Assembly (NCBI GenBank): GCA_003165465.1
Contig: PLUM01000014.1
Span: 1,999 to 65,998, forward strand
Source of the DNA: Acidobacteriota bacterium
Lineage (GTDB): Bacteria; Acidobacteriota; Terriglobia; Acidiferrales; UBA7541
DNA length: 64,000 nt
Direction: 5' to 3'
Under the pieces are notes generated by a model, which was given only the letters and a program-made list of their open reading frames with translations, searched no databases and had not been told where the DNA came from. Shown one piece after another: positions 1-8,279 of this stretch (the first letter of the stretch is position 1; each line of letters opens with the position of its first letter). Position numbers and translations under genes: made by a program.

Positions 1-1319
1 AGGTCCGCATAGCGTGCCTTAACATCCTCGCCCAGCAACGTGGTTGTCCACTCCGAGTTCCGGAAGTCTTCGATGGCCGTATAGATGTTGTCCGGCAGGA
101 AACGCTGAGCCGCGCGCAGGTTCTTCATCTTCGAAGCTTCTGCATTCAGCCCTGTCTTGAAGATCGAATAGAGCACCAGGTAGGGGTTTGCATCCGGTGC
201 AACCGCTCGCACCTCAATGCGCGAGGACTTCTCGTTCCCGATCGGAATGCGGACCATCGCGCCGCGGTTGACGGCCGAAGCGTTGAGTTGGTTCGGCGCC
301 TCAAAGTGCGGATCCAGCCGACGATAAGAGTTCACGCTCGCATTCATCAGCAGGCAGAGATCGAGACCATGGGTCAAGATCCGATCCACGAACTGCCAGG
401 CTGTGCGCGAGATTTTCTCTTCGCCCTTCGGGTCCCAGAACAGATTCTTCGAGCCCTTCGAGACCGACACGTTGGTGTGCATGCCGCTGCCGTTGACGCC
501 GACGACCGGCTTGGGCAGAAACGAAGCGGTGAAGCCCATCCGCGTCGCCACTTCACGGCAGATCAGCTTGTAGAGCTGAATCTGATCGGCGGCGGCCACG
601 GCCTCGCCGTACGAATAGTTGATTTCAAACTGCGAGGGCGCGACTTCCGGGTGATCCTTCTCGTTCTGGAAGCCCATGGCGCGCTGCACTTCAGCAGCGG
701 TGTCGATGAACGTGCGCAGGGGATCGCCGGGAAGCGAATGGTAGTAGCCACCCGTGTTCACGTATTCGAACTTCCCGGTTTCAGGATACTTCTTTTCCGC
801 GTCCACCCCCGCGAAGAGAAAACCTTCGATTTCGTTGGCGGCGTTCAGCGTATACCCTTCCCGCTTAAAAACTTCCTGGCTGTAGGCTTTCAATACGCCG
901 CGAATATCCGCGGCGAACGAGCTGCCATCCTTGTCGATGACCTCGCCGAAGACCATCACCTTGCCGGTGCCGAAATAATCGGCAGGAGTCCAGTAAAATG
1001 CGGCCCAGTCGATTCCCAGGCGCAGGTCGCTTTCCCTTTGCGCGGTGAATCCGCGGATGGAAGAGCCGTCAAACGTCAGGTTGTCCCAGCTCTTGGTGAA
1101 AAACTTCTTGTCGTAATCGAGCATGTGCAAGCGCCCTTCGAGGTCGCTGAAAAGCACGGTTATGGCCTTGATCCGCTTCTCGTTCGTCAAATACCGCAGC
1201 CGCTCTTCCTGAATCTTGTGGGGATCAACTCGTTTCATGCGCTGCTCTTTTGCCTGCAAATTCAATTCTTCCAGCTCTTCGTACGTCAGCATTAGATGAT
1301 CACGCAGTTCAGTCGACAT
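1..1319 (-). CDS. glnA: Glutamine synthetase, C-terminus cut by window edge
   Basis: This gene makes glutamine from glutamate, ammonia and ATP in the cytoplasm. The minus-strand frame is open from an ATG at 1319 to the window edge, giving about 439 residues with no stop. Diagnostic family stretches are all present: FDGSSIRGF near residue 95, the metal-site segment NEKDHPEVAPSQFEINY, the ATP/glutamate-site segment NGSGMHTN, the AVNRG segment and the RIEVRAVAPDANPY segment. The N-terminus has a Lys/Arg/Glu-rich lead of about 45 residues ahead of the beta-grasp domain. The last tens of residues of a usual 440-480 residue enzyme lie outside the window. It is divergent from ispD across a 247-base gap. 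I saw no sigma-54 or clear sigma-70 promoter in that gap. The assignment to the family is certain; the GS subtype is not. Confidence 0.95.
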   Translation of the reverse strand, partial: MSTELRDHLMLTYEELEELNLQAKEQRMKRVDPHKIQEERLRYLTNEKRIKAITVLFSDLEGRLHMLDYDKKFFTKSWDNLTFDGSSIRGFTAQRESDLRLGIDWAAFYWTPADYFGTGKVMVFGEVIDKDGSSFAADIRGVLKAYSQEVFKREGYTLNAANEIEGFLFAGVDAEKKYPETGKFEYVNTGGYYHSLPGDPLRTFIDTAAEVQRAMGFQNEKDHPEVAPSQFEINYSYGEAVAAADQIQLYKLICREVATRMGFTASFLPKPVVGVNGSGMHTNVSVSKGSKNLFWDPKGEEKISRTAWQFVDRILTHGLDLCLLMNASVNSYRRLDPHFEAPNQLNASAVNRGAMVRIPIGNEKSSRIEVRAVAPDANPYLVLYSIFKTGLNAEASKMKNLRAAQRFLPDNIYTAIEDFRNSEWTTTLLGEDVKARYAD

Positions 1320-1566
1320 GGTTCTCCTTATCGAAGTTATCGAAATAAAATGTCTGAAACAGCCCAGAGCCGATCGAATCGCGCTTCGGCAAAGTGGTAG
1401 CCTACCGTGTGCCAGTGCCCTCGTCAAATCAAAGAAATTGCTTCATAGGTTCAATTTTTGTGATGGCCGAATGGGCAGCCTGGCCTTCGTCTTCCGCGTT
1501 CATTTCCCATGATGTATAAGTCCTTCCATTTAGTGTAAGCTCTTTAGCTCTATCATTGAGGCCCTA

Positions 1567-2283
1567 ATGAACCGTGTAACTGCCATCCTTCCTGCCGCAG
1601 GGCTAGGGACCAGAATGGGCGCGGATACGCCGAAACAGTTTCTTTCGCTGGACGGCGTGCCGCTGCTGATCTTCACGCTGCGGCGACTTGCGGCCTGCCC
1701 ATCGATCACGGATTTCGTTATCTCGACGCGCGCCGAGGAAGTCGATTCCGTGACGGCCAGCGTCGCGGCGGAAAATATTGGCCGGCCCGTGCGCGTCGTG
1801 CGAGGCGGCGATTCGCGGCAGGATTCCGTTGCCTGCGCGCTCGCGGAGGTTTCCCCCGAGACGGATCTGATTCTGGTTCACGATGCGGTCCGGCCGCTCG
1901 TGACGGTCCAGCAGATCGAGAGCGTGATTGCCGAAGCCGCCGCCTGCGACGCGGCCATCCTGGGCATTCCGGCGATGGACACGGTGAAGGAAGTGAAGCG
2001 CGCAAGTCTGCCCACGGATGTCGCGCTTATCACCGCCACGATTCCACGCGAGCGCGTGGTTCTCGCACAGACTCCGCAGGTGTTCAGCTCCACTTTGCTA
2101 TTGGAAGCGTTTGCGCGCGCGCGGCAGGATGGAGTGACGGCTTCGGACGAGGCGGGCTTGGTCGAGCGCATCGGACGCGACGTTCATGTGGTCGTCGGAT
2201 CCGAACGCAACCTGAAGATCACTCGCCCCGGCGACATGGAGCTTGCCGAGTTTTATCTGCGCCAGGAGCGCGCCGGGAAATGA
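1567..2283 (+). CDS. ispD: 2-C-methyl-D-erythritol 4-phosphate cytidylyltransferase
   Basis: IspD transfers CMP from CTP to methylerythritol phosphate, the third step of the MEP isoprenoid pathway, in the cytoplasm. The 238-residue protein starts with the nucleotide-binding signature ILPAAGLGTRMGADTPKQF (residues 7-25) and has the family segments RGGDSRQDSV and VHDAVRPLV in the middle, then AQTPQVF near residue 170. Length matches the family (about 230). The ATG at 1567 places the signature where expected. Its stop overlaps the ispF start (ATGA, 2280-2283), so the two are translationally coupled, as is common for this pair. Confidence 0.97.
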   Translation: MNRVTAILPAAGLGTRMGADTPKQFLSLDGVPLLIFTLRRLAACPSITDFVISTRAEEVDSVTASVAAENIGRPVRVVRGGDSRQDSVACALAEVSPETDLILVHDAVRPLVTVQQIESVIAEAAACDAAILGIPAMDTVKEVKRASLPTDVALITATIPRERVVLAQTPQVFSSTLLLEAFARARQDGVTASDEAGLVERIGRDVHVVVGSERNLKITRPGDMELAEFYLRQERAGK

Positions 2284-2753
2284 CGCGCGCAGGGATCGGG
2301 TACGACCTGCATCGAATGGCCGAAGGCCGCAAATTGATTCTCGGCGGCATCGAACTCCAATTTCCCAAGGGGCCGGTTGGACATTCGGATGGCGACGCGC
2401 TCGCGCACGCTCTGTGCGATGCGCTTCTGGGCGCCGCCGGACTGGGCGATATTGGCACGCATTTTCCGGACACCGATCCGAAGTGGAAGAACGTGTCGAG
2501 CCTGCGATTTCTGGAGCGCATTCGCGATCTGCTCGCCGAAGGCGGCTTTCGCATCGCGCACATCGATGCGATTGTCATCACGGAAAAGCCGAAGCTGGGG
2601 CCGCATTTTCCCGCCATGCGCGAGGCGCTCGCGAAATCGCTGGGCATTGAAAAATCCGCGATCAACCTGAAGGCGAAAACCAACGAAGGCGTTGACGCCA
2701 TCGGGCGCGGGGAAGCAATTGCCGCGCAGGTCATCGCCACGCTCGAACGCTGA
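2280..2753 (+). CDS. ispF: 2-C-methyl-D-erythritol 2,4-cyclodiphosphate synthase
   Basis: IspF cyclises CDP-methylerythritol 2-phosphate to MEcPP with release of CMP, two steps after IspD. The 157-residue length is typical. Visible signatures are GIGYDLH (residues 5-11, metal-binding Asp and His), GHSDGDALAHALCDALLGAAGLGDIGTHFPD in sequence blocks around residues 36-62 (metal His and substrate contacts), and KAKTNEGVDAIGRGE near the C-terminus (CDP site). It starts inside the ispD stop codon (ATGA overlap), so it is expressed with ispD. No ispE is seen beside them. Confidence 0.97.
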   Translation: MTRAGIGYDLHRMAEGRKLILGGIELQFPKGPVGHSDGDALAHALCDALLGAAGLGDIGTHFPDTDPKWKNVSSLRFLERIRDLLAEGGFRIAHIDAIVITEKPKLGPHFPAMREALAKSLGIEKSAINLKAKTNEGVDAIGRGEAIAAQVIATLER

Positions 2754-2848
2754 TCCCGCTGTATGCGGCTCTGTCCAGGAATCCCGGAACCGGAATTTAA
2801 TACAGGAAACTTTCTTCGCCCTCGAAGAAACAGGAGACATGACTCGAT

Positions 2849-3586
2849 ATGGATCGTCTTACAGGAATCCACGCGGTTCGTGAAGCGCTGGAAGCGAACC
2901 GCCCGCTCGATTCCCTCCTGGTTGCCAAAGGCACACACGGCACGCGGATTGAAGCGCTCGTGCGGCTCGCTCGGAAGCAGGGTGTGCCCGTGCGTTTTGA
3001 GGAACGCACGCAGGTCGATCGCTCGGCCGGAACTCGCGAACATCAGGGCGTGGTCGCGTTTATTGCCGCCTCGCCCGTCGCCAGTTTTCACGACCTCTTG
3101 AAGCCGCGACCCGAAGGCGGCGCCCCCGGATTGATCGTTCTTCTGGACGGGGTCGAAGACCCGCAAAATCTTGGCGCCATCGTTCGCACGTCGCTCGCGG
3201 CTGGCGCGCAAGGCGTCGTGATTCCCGAGCGCCGCGCAGCCGGGCTTACCGAGGCCGTGGCGCGCGCGTCCGCCGGAGCGCTTTCGCACTTGCCCGTGGC
3301 GCGCGTGACCAATCTTTCCCGCGCCATGGAGGAGATGAAGGAAGCGGGCTATTGGCTTGTGGGGCTCGATGAACGCGCTGAGCAGCGGCACACCGAAGCC
3401 GATTTCAAGATTCCCGTGGGAATTGTTTTGGGCGGCGAAGGCAAGGGGCTGCACGCCCTGGTGCGCGAGCGCTGCGATTTCCTGATTTCGATTCCGACTA
3501 CGGGCCCCGTGCGCGCGCTCAACGTCTCGGTCGCCGCCGGAGTCGTCCTCTTCGAGGTGGTCCGCCAGCGCGGCCTCGCGCGGTAA
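2849..3586 (+). CDS. rlmB: 23S rRNA (guanosine-2'-O-)-methyltransferase RlmB
   Basis: RlmB methylates the 2'-OH of a P-loop guanosine of 23S rRNA (G2251 in E. coli numbering) using SAM. The 245-residue protein has an N-terminal substrate-binding domain (GIHAVREAL at residues 5-13, HQGVVAF near 65) and a C-terminal SPOUT knot with all three motifs: DGVEDPQNLGAIVRT (about 99-113), LGGEGKGLH (about 194-202) and a terminal segment ending in RALNVSVAAGVVLFE. The start is the ATG at 2849, with GGAG 13 bases upstream; an out-of-frame ATG at 2839 is ignored. It lies 95 bases after ispF and may be co-transcribed. The family also contains the yeast mitochondrial MRM1 and TrmH; the motifs fit RlmB best. 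Confidence 0.94.
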   Translation: MDRLTGIHAVREALEANRPLDSLLVAKGTHGTRIEALVRLARKQGVPVRFEERTQVDRSAGTREHQGVVAFIAASPVASFHDLLKPRPEGGAPGLIVLLDGVEDPQNLGAIVRTSLAAGAQGVVIPERRAAGLTEAVARASAGALSHLPVARVTNLSRAMEEMKEAGYWLVGLDERAEQRHTEADFKIPVGIVLGGEGKGLHALVRERCDFLISIPTTGPVRALNVSVAAGVVLFEVVRQRGLAR

Positions 3587-3588
3587 GC

Positions 3589-3893
3589 AACCACGGATGC
3601 ACACAGATGAACACGGATAAAATCCAAGCATAAATAAAAAGAAATGCCGTCCGCATGGAATTTTTTCCGATGAGCCGGTTCCATGCGTCGAATTGCGTGT
3701 CCGCGCCGAACGGTTTTAAGTAGCACAGGCTTCAGCCTGTGTTCTTTTGACTTTCCGATGGCCCGCGCAAAATTCAACCCCACACAGGCTGAAGCCTGTG
3801 CCACTGAAAAGCTTTCCCCTTAATTTTCAGGCTCTGGTTTTATCGGTGTTGATCCGTGTTGATCCGTGTTGATCCGTGTGCATCCGTGGTTCC
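3589..3893. repeat. 305-bp unit bounded by inverted ACCACGGATG repeats, between rlmB and apt
   Basis: The left end carries AACCACGGATGCACACAGAT followed by GAACACGGATAAA (3590-3622). The right end is its inverse, GTGTGCATCCGTGGTT (about 3876-3892), preceded by a run of about three 10-base units of the form GTTGATCCGT (about 3846-3875). A REP pair (3720-3805) sits inside. The same inverted arrangement recurs at 7055-7217, so this is a dispersed repeat family. It lies exactly between the convergent ends of rlmB and apt. No ORF in it looks real. Whether it moves or only acts as a transcript end is unknown. Confidence 0.75.
3720..3805. repeat. REP pair (BIME-like), copy 1
   Basis: Two inverted hairpin arms flank a variable spacer. 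The left arm GTAGCACAGGCTTCAGCCTG and the right arm CAGGCTGAAGCCTGTGCCAC are reverse complements apart from one base. Each arm is itself a hairpin (CACAGGCT-TC-AGCCTGTG). TTCTTTTGA follows the left arm. This is the most common repeat in the window, with further full or partial copies at 4878, 5972, 13362, 15794, 20102, 22098, 26187, 28352, 35823 and 37558. Confidence 0.88.
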
Positions 3894-3907
3894 AACGCTT
3901 TTTCTTC

Positions 3908-4429
3908 CTACTTGTCGTACTGGATCATCGTGAAGACGTCGATTCCCGGCAACTTTGCGCGGCCGCCGAGAAACGTGAGTTCGACGGCGAACGATGCGCC
4001 AACCACTTTTCCTCCCAGCTTGCGCACCAGTTCCACGGTTGCCGCGGCCGTGCCTCCGGTGGCGAGCAGATCGTCGCTGATCAGCACGGTCTGGCCGGGC
4101 TTGATCGCGTCCTCGTGAATTTCAAGCGTGTCCGTGCCGTATTCGAGCTGGTAGGTGACGGAAGTGGTTTTCGAAGGCAGCTTTTTGGGTTTCCGCACGG
4201 GAACAAAACCCGCGTTGAGCCGGTAGGCAAGAGCCGGCGCCAGAATAAATCCGCGCGCCTCGACGCCCACAACCGCGTCCACTTTTTGCCCCGCATAATG
4301 CTCGCACAACTCATCGACCAGTCCGTGGAACGCGCCGGGATTTTGTAGCAATGTCGTCAGATCGTAAAATAGAATTCCCGGCTTTGGATAATCGGGAATT
4401 TCCCGAATGAATTGCTTCAAATGGTTCAT
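3908..4429 (-). CDS. apt: Adenine phosphoribosyltransferase
   Basis: Apt salvages adenine to AMP using PRPP in the cytoplasm. The frame contains the type I phosphoribosyltransferase PRPP loop [14 protein letters not shown] (about residues 119-132), the family N-terminal segment [20 protein letters not shown] and VGVEARGFI, which contacts the base. I prefer the ATG at 4429 (MNHLKQF, 173 residues): AAAGGTGG lies about 10 bases upstream. A TTG at 4450 would add seven residues that run through this ribosome-binding site. Length matches the family (170-180). It converges on rlmB across the repeat unit at 3589-3893. Confidence 0.96.
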   Translation of the reverse strand: MNHLKQFIREIPDYPKPGILFYDLTTLLQNPGAFHGLVDELCEHYAGQKVDAVVGVEARGFILAPALAYRLNAGFVPVRKPKKLPSKTTSVTYQLEYGTDTLEIHEDAIKPGQTVLISDDLLATGGTAAATVELVRKLGGKVVGASFAVELTFLGGRAKLPGIDVFTMIQYDK

Positions 4430-4523
4430 TCCTGTCGCTCCACCTTTCAAAATAAAGTTCCGCTCTTAATCTTAAATAACTTTCAATGGCCGTGCTGGCC
4501 GTCGCCTGAACCTCTCCGTGCTT

Positions 4524-4811
4524 TCAATCGTCGCTTTCGATGAAGAACGCGGCCGAATATTTCGGCAAAACTTCCGCGTCCTGCTCGTCCAGCCGGTCCA
4601 CGCCCGCCATGCGCGGGCCGCGCCGCAAAGCGTCCCTCAGCGCGTCCAATTGTTGCGCGTCGCCGATGGCGTAGACTTCCACGCGCCCATCCAACAGATT
4701 TCTCGCAAATCCGCCGAGGCCCAGGCCCGATGCCGTCCGCTCGGCGAAAAATCGGAACCCCACTCCCTGCACCCTGCCGGACACGAAAAATCGCTTGGCC
4801 TGTGTTTCCAC
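4524..4811 (-). CDS. acyP: Acylphosphatase
   Basis: A 95-residue protein, the usual length for acylphosphatase, which hydrolyses carboxyl-phosphate bonds such as those of acetyl phosphate or 1,3-bisphosphoglycerate. The phosphate-binding segment VSGRVQGVGFRFF (about residues 10-22, with the catalytic Arg) and the segment GFARNLLDGRVEVYAIG (with the catalytic Asn) are both clear. It lies on the same strand as apt, 94 bases upstream of it, so co-transcription is possible. The partner phosphotransacetylase at 7183-8235 also handles acetyl phosphate, but nothing in the sequence links the two. Confidence 0.95.
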   Translation of the reverse strand: METQAKRFFVSGRVQGVGFRFFAERTASGLGLGGFARNLLDGRVEVYAIGDAQQLDALRDALRRGPRMAGVDRLDEQDAEVLPKYSAAFFIESDD

Positions 4812-4877
4812 GGCGGCACTTCACTCAAGAACCGATTTTTGCAGACTCGCGATTGTAGCAAAGGTCCAGCGGCCCCG

Positions 4878-4959
4878 GTAGCACAGGCTTCAGCCTGTGT
4901 TCTTTTGAATTTCGCTTGCCACATATCAAAACCACACACGATGAAACCTGTGCGACTGG
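4878..4959. repeat. REP pair, copy 2, with decayed right arm; followed by a second hairpin
   Basis: The left arm GTAGCACAGGCTTCAGCCTG is intact and followed by TTCTTTTGA. The right arm (CACACGATGAAACCTGTGCG) has lost its symmetry. It is followed at about 4968-5020 by another repeat type, GCCCCATCCTTCGCG...GCGAAGGGTGGG, which recurs at 26273-26310 and, inverted, at 26400-26436. Confidence 0.8.
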
Positions 4960-5113
4960 AACCCGCCGGGCGCCCCATCCTTCGCGTCCTGTGCGAAGGG
5001 TGGGTCCGCCGCGATACACTGTTGCACGGGCCAAAAGGCGGCGCGCCGGATTTCTCACGAGGCCGTGCTACAAAATAACCACGGATTGCATCCAACGGAC
5101 GGTGGCGAATTCC

Positions 5114-5974
5114 ATGATTCCCGTGATACGAAGATCAAACATCCTCGCCGCATGTTGCGCGCTCGCCCTCGCAACGGCCGCCGCGCCCGCTTCGCTGCTC
5201 GCTCAGGTTGCCGGACCGATGCAGCCGCCCGCGTCAACGAAGTTCCCCGCGCCACCGCCGCCCGCCAAGCCCGAGCCTCCCACGCTCCCGCCGGACGAAA
5301 TTATCCGCCGATTCGCGGCCAAGGAAGATCAAATGGCGCTCGCGATCCGCGACTATACGTTTCAGAAAGACGTGCGCATTCAGGAGATCGGCCCGGACAA
5401 CAAGCCCGCCGGCCAACTCGAAATCGTCACACAATTGCGAATTGCTCCGGACGGCAAGCTGTACGAAAAGCCGGTCAGTCGCCAGCCTTCGACGCTTCAC
5501 TATCTGGATTTGCAGAGGGGGGATTCCGACCTTCTCGCCGTGGCGCCGATGTTTCCGCTCACGACGGCGCAGCTTCCGAAATACATCATCACATATGGCG
5601 GCAAGCAGCCGCTCGACGAGCTAAGCGCCTACTATTTCACAATCAAACCGCGCGCACTGGAACGCACCCACGCCTATTTTTCGGGCGTCGTGTGGGTCGA
5701 TACGCAGGATCTGGTCATCGTCAAAACGATGGGCAAGTGGGTCACCGAAACCGGCGATGTCACGGCTTCCTCCCTGCCGTTCACGGTTTTCGAGACGTAC
5801 CGCCAGCAGGTTGGCGGAAATCTGTGGTTCCCCGCGTACTCACGCTCGGACGAAACCTTCGAAGCCGGCGGCGCGCATGTTCCGATTCGCGTGATCGTCA
5901 AGTGGAGCGATTTCACTCCGCAGTCAAACGCGCCCTCAGCCGATTCCCCAGCCACCGTGCACCCTCCGCAGTAG
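5114..5974 (+). CDS. Secreted LolA/outer-membrane-lipoprotein-sorting-like protein
   Basis: A 286-residue exported protein of uncertain role. The ATG at 5114 is chosen because it is followed directly by a signal peptide (IRRSNILAACCALALATAAA, then ALLAQ-type end near residue 32). A Pro-rich linker (residues about 35-55) follows. The mature part, from DEIIRRFAAKEDQMALAIRD onward, has the alternating beta-strand pattern of LolA-like folds, including strands ending in FSGVVWVDTQDLVIVKTMG and LWFPAYSRSDE. The protein at 19245 has the same general plan. Upstream codons in frame back to 4916 are repeat-derived and unlikely to be coding. The TAG stop at 5972 is the first triplet of a REP element, so the C-terminus may have been reset by repeat insertion. 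No conserved catalytic residues are evident. Confidence 0.72.
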   Translation: MIPVIRRSNILAACCALALATAAAPASLLAQVAGPMQPPASTKFPAPPPPAKPEPPTLPPDEIIRRFAAKEDQMALAIRDYTFQKDVRIQEIGPDNKPAGQLEIVTQLRIAPDGKLYEKPVSRQPSTLHYLDLQRGDSDLLAVAPMFPLTTAQLPKYIITYGGKQPLDELSAYYFTIKPRALERTHAYFSGVVWVDTQDLVIVKTMGKWVTETGDVTASSLPFTVFETYRQQVGGNLWFPAYSRSDETFEAGGAHVPIRVIVKWSDFTPQSNAPSADSPATVHPPQ

Positions 5975-6073
5975 CACAGGCACTCTGCCTGTACTACTTT
6001 TTCCGCAACCTGTGAAGCCTGCGTGGCTTTGATTTGTGGCAAGCTAAATTCAAAAGAACACAGCCTGTGCCAC
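5972..6073. repeat. REP-type hairpin and partial REP pair, copy 3
   Basis: A variant arm, GTAGCACAGGCACTCTGCCTGTACTAC (described by position 5971-5998), is followed by a decayed pair containing AACCTGTGAAGCCTGCGTGGC and, on the right, CACAGCCTGTGCCACC. The variant 'GGCACTCTGCC' core recurs at 28457-28487. The first three bases supply the stop codon of the preceding gene. Confidence 0.7.
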
Positions 6074-6092
6074 CGCGTATTTTTACCAGGAA

Positions 6093-7145
6093 TCAGTTTC
6101 CGGGCTTATGGAGCAGCGTGGGCTTTTCGGGTGTTTCCGGCGTTTTATCGTCGGGCGTCTTGCCGGGCGTTTCGCCGGGTGGTGGAGCGGGCGCTTTCGG
6201 CGGCTGGACAATCCACTCGAATCCTCGATCGTAGTCGACCATCGCCATCGTAAAGTCTGTTTCCGGAGGAGCGATTGCCGTAAGAGCCGCCTTCAGAAAA
6301 GTGGAAACGCTTGCGGCTCCGGCTTTCTGGCTCAGCCCTTGCACGACGAGCGCCACGGATTTTTCCTGAATTTCATTCGCGGCGCGGATTTTCCCGAGGC
6401 GCGCATCGTTCTGCTGGAGCAGATCGAGAAGCTCGGGGGCGCCCGTGGCTCGATTCTCCGGCGGATAGCGCACCTCGATGAGCGTTCTGGGCCGGCCGTT
6501 TTCCGGCGGATAAATCTGGTTGTACGCCGGACGCAGCACGCGAGTCCTCCAGACATCGCCCCCTAGATCGTCCTGGCGGATTCGGTAATCGATCGTCCAC
6601 GCTTCGGGCCCATAGCCCGGCACATAGCCGGCGAGAACGACGCGAATCAAGGGTTCGTCCTCGCCCAGATTAATTTTGTGATGCAGCAGCGCCGCAAGCT
6701 GGCGAACACGTTCCAGCAACGCGACGCCAACGACCTCGATATCGCTCGCCTCACCTGCGCGGTCTTGCGCCCCGGAGGTGTTGACCGCGGTGGCGATGAG
6801 GCCGCGGAATTCGTCATCCAGCCGCACGGGCTTGTCCCGCGAATCGGGCTGCACCCATTCCACCGCTCCCAGCATCACGCCCATGCGAACCGCGGAAAGC
6901 ATCGCGATAGCGGGAGGCCGTGAACCGGCTTCGCCATGTGCGTCGACCGCCGCCACTATAATTCCATCCTTTGCCGCACAGATCACGACCCGCCCCTCGG
7001 CCAGATTCACGGCGACTTCCCGATCGCCCATCTCCTGCGCGGAGGCTCGCTCGGGAAGCAACCACGGATGCACACCGATGAACACGGATAAAAACAAGAG
7101 TAAGGATGGGAGAGAAAACCGGCGGGCGTGATTTCGCGTTGCCAT
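6093..7145 (-). CDS. Secreted protein of unknown function with repeat-derived signal peptide
   Basis: A 350-residue exported protein I do not recognise. The N-terminus has a basic n-region (MATRNHARR), a hydrophobic core (LPSLLLFLSVFIGVHPWLL) and an A-S-A site near residue 36. The mature part is acidic and has short hydrophobic strands (VVICAAKDGIIVAAVDAHG), which resemble the self-compartmentalised Ntn-hydrolase/proteasome-like fold, but I cannot support that call. The C-terminus is a low-complexity Pro/Lys/Glu tail (residues about 318-350) with repeated TPG/TPE/KP units. The bases coding for the hydrophobic core are a copy of the ACCACGGATG dispersed repeat read on the minus strand. It lies downstream of and on the same strand as pta. 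Confidence 0.6.
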   Translation of the reverse strand: MATRNHARRFSLPSLLLFLSVFIGVHPWLLPERASAQEMGDREVAVNLAEGRVVICAAKDGIIVAAVDAHGEAGSRPPAIAMLSAVRMGVMLGAVEWVQPDSRDKPVRLDDEFRGLIATAVNTSGAQDRAGEASDIEVVGVALLERVRQLAALLHHKINLGEDEPLIRVVLAGYVPGYGPEAWTIDYRIRQDDLGGDVWRTRVLRPAYNQIYPPENGRPRTLIEVRYPPENRATGAPELLDLLQQNDARLGKIRAANEIQEKSVALVVQGLSQKAGAASVSTFLKAALTAIAPPETDFTMAMVDYDRGFEWIVQPPKAPAPPPGETPGKTPDDKTPETPEKPTLLHKPGN

Positions 7146-7217
7146 TGTCCTAATTTTGCAAACAGGAGTTCTTACTTTTTCTTTATCCGTGTTTATCCGC
7201 GTTCATCCGTGGTTCCA
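7055..7217. repeat. Second inverted ACCACGGATG repeat unit, overlapping two genes
   Basis: Left copy AACCACGGATGCACACCGAT at about 7060-7079, followed by GAACACGGATAAA. Right copy, inverted, TTTATCCGTG...GTTCATCCGTGGTTCC at about 7182-7217. The left copy lies inside the signal-peptide codons of the gene at 6093-7145, the right copy in the last codons of pta. The spacing between copies is shorter than in the unit at 3589-3893. Confidence 0.75.
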
Positions 7218-8235
7218 AAGCTTTTTCCTTGCGCTCGATGGCCTGCAGCGACGTGATGGCCGCCACGCTCGCGATGTCGCTGGCCGAACACCCGCGCGAC
7301 AAATCGTTGGCGGGCCGCTGCAAGCCCTGCAAAATCGGGCCAATCGCCTGCGCGCCGCCCAGCCGCTCCACGAGTTTGTAGCCAATGTTTCCGGAATCGA
7401 GGTCGGGAAAGATCAGCACATTGGCATGTCCGGCGGAGGGCGAGCCCGGAGCCTTCGCATTTGCAATGTGCGGCACGAGCGCGGCGTCGGCCTGAAGTTC
7501 TCCGTCCGCGGCAAGCCCCGGCGCGCGCGCCTTCAAGATGCGCAGCGCCTCCCTGATTTTTTCCACGCGCGGGTGGCTCGCCGAGCCTTTGGTGGAAAAC
7601 GAAAGGAAAGCGACGCGCGGCTCCGCATCGAGCATGGCGCGCGCATTTTCGGCGGTAGCGCGAGCGATTTCGGCAAGCTCCTCGGACGTAGGATCGGGCA
7701 CGACGGCGCAATCGGCGAAAAGCAAAGCGCTGGCGGGGTACGCGTCCGTCCCCAGACGTTCCGGAACGATCATGAGGAAAAAACTGGAAACCAGCTTCGT
7801 ATCCGGCGCCATGCCGATCGAGCGCAGCGCCGCGCGCACCGTTTCGCCCGTGGTGTTGGCCGCGCCGCCCACCGTGCCGTCGGCATCTCCCGCAGCCACG
7901 CTCAACGCCGCGAAGTACAGCGGTCGCCGGGCGATCTCCCTCGCTTCGTCCAGTGAAGCGCCGTTCGAGCGCTGGCGCTCGTGATAAATCTGGGCGTACG
8001 ACTCCGTGCGCGCGCTCGCCGCGGGATCGTCGATGGCGACATCCCCCAGCACCAGATGCAAATCCGCGGCGACCGAATCGATAATTTTCTTCCGGCCCAA
8101 CAGCGTGATTTTCGCAAACCTTTCCCTGCCGATGGCCACAGCCGCGGAAACCATGCGCGGGTCTTCGCCCTCTGGAAACACGATGCGCTGAGGATTCGTG
8201 CGCGCTCGGGCCTTGATTTTCTCAATCAGTGTCAT
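7183..8235 (-). CDS. pta: Phosphate acetyltransferase
   Basis: Phosphotransacetylase interconverts acetyl-CoA and acetyl phosphate in the cytoplasm. The frame shows the PTA_PTB family throughout: the N-terminal [12 protein letters not shown], the middle segment [21 protein letters not shown], the strand VSSFFLM, and the C-terminal blocks [19 protein letters not shown] and [19 protein letters not shown] prefer the ATG at 8235 (MTLIEK, 350 residues) to the GTG at 8244. About 330 residues is typical for the short form. The last dozen residues ([12 protein letters not shown]) and the TAA are read from the ACCACGGATG dispersed repeat, so the native end has been replaced or extended. No ackA is seen beside it. 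Confidence 0.95.
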   Translation of the reverse strand: MTLIEKIKARARTNPQRIVFPEGEDPRMVSAAVAIGRERFAKITLLGRKKIIDSVAADLHLVLGDVAIDDPAASARTESYAQIYHERQRSNGASLDEAREIARRPLYFAALSVAAGDADGTVGGAANTTGETVRAALRSIGMAPDTKLVSSFFLMIVPERLGTDAYPASALLFADCAVVPDPTSEELAEIARATAENARAMLDAEPRVAFLSFSTKGSASHPRVEKIREALRILKARAPGLAADGELQADAALVPHIANAKAPGSPSAGHANVLIFPDLDSGNIGYKLVERLGGAQAIGPILQGLQRPANDLSRGCSASDIASVAAITSLQAIERKEKALEPRMNADKHG

Positions 8236-8279
8236 GGCACGCACAAGTTATCACAGGTTTGCGCAAGATCGTCATCGAG

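Noticed and set aside
288-1295. 335-codon plus-strand frame
   Set aside because: It is antisense to glutamine synthetase, whose conserved motifs are on the minus strand across the whole interval.
2219-3631. 470-codon minus-strand frame
   Set aside because: Antisense to ispF and rlmB, both strongly supported; its own composition has no family features.
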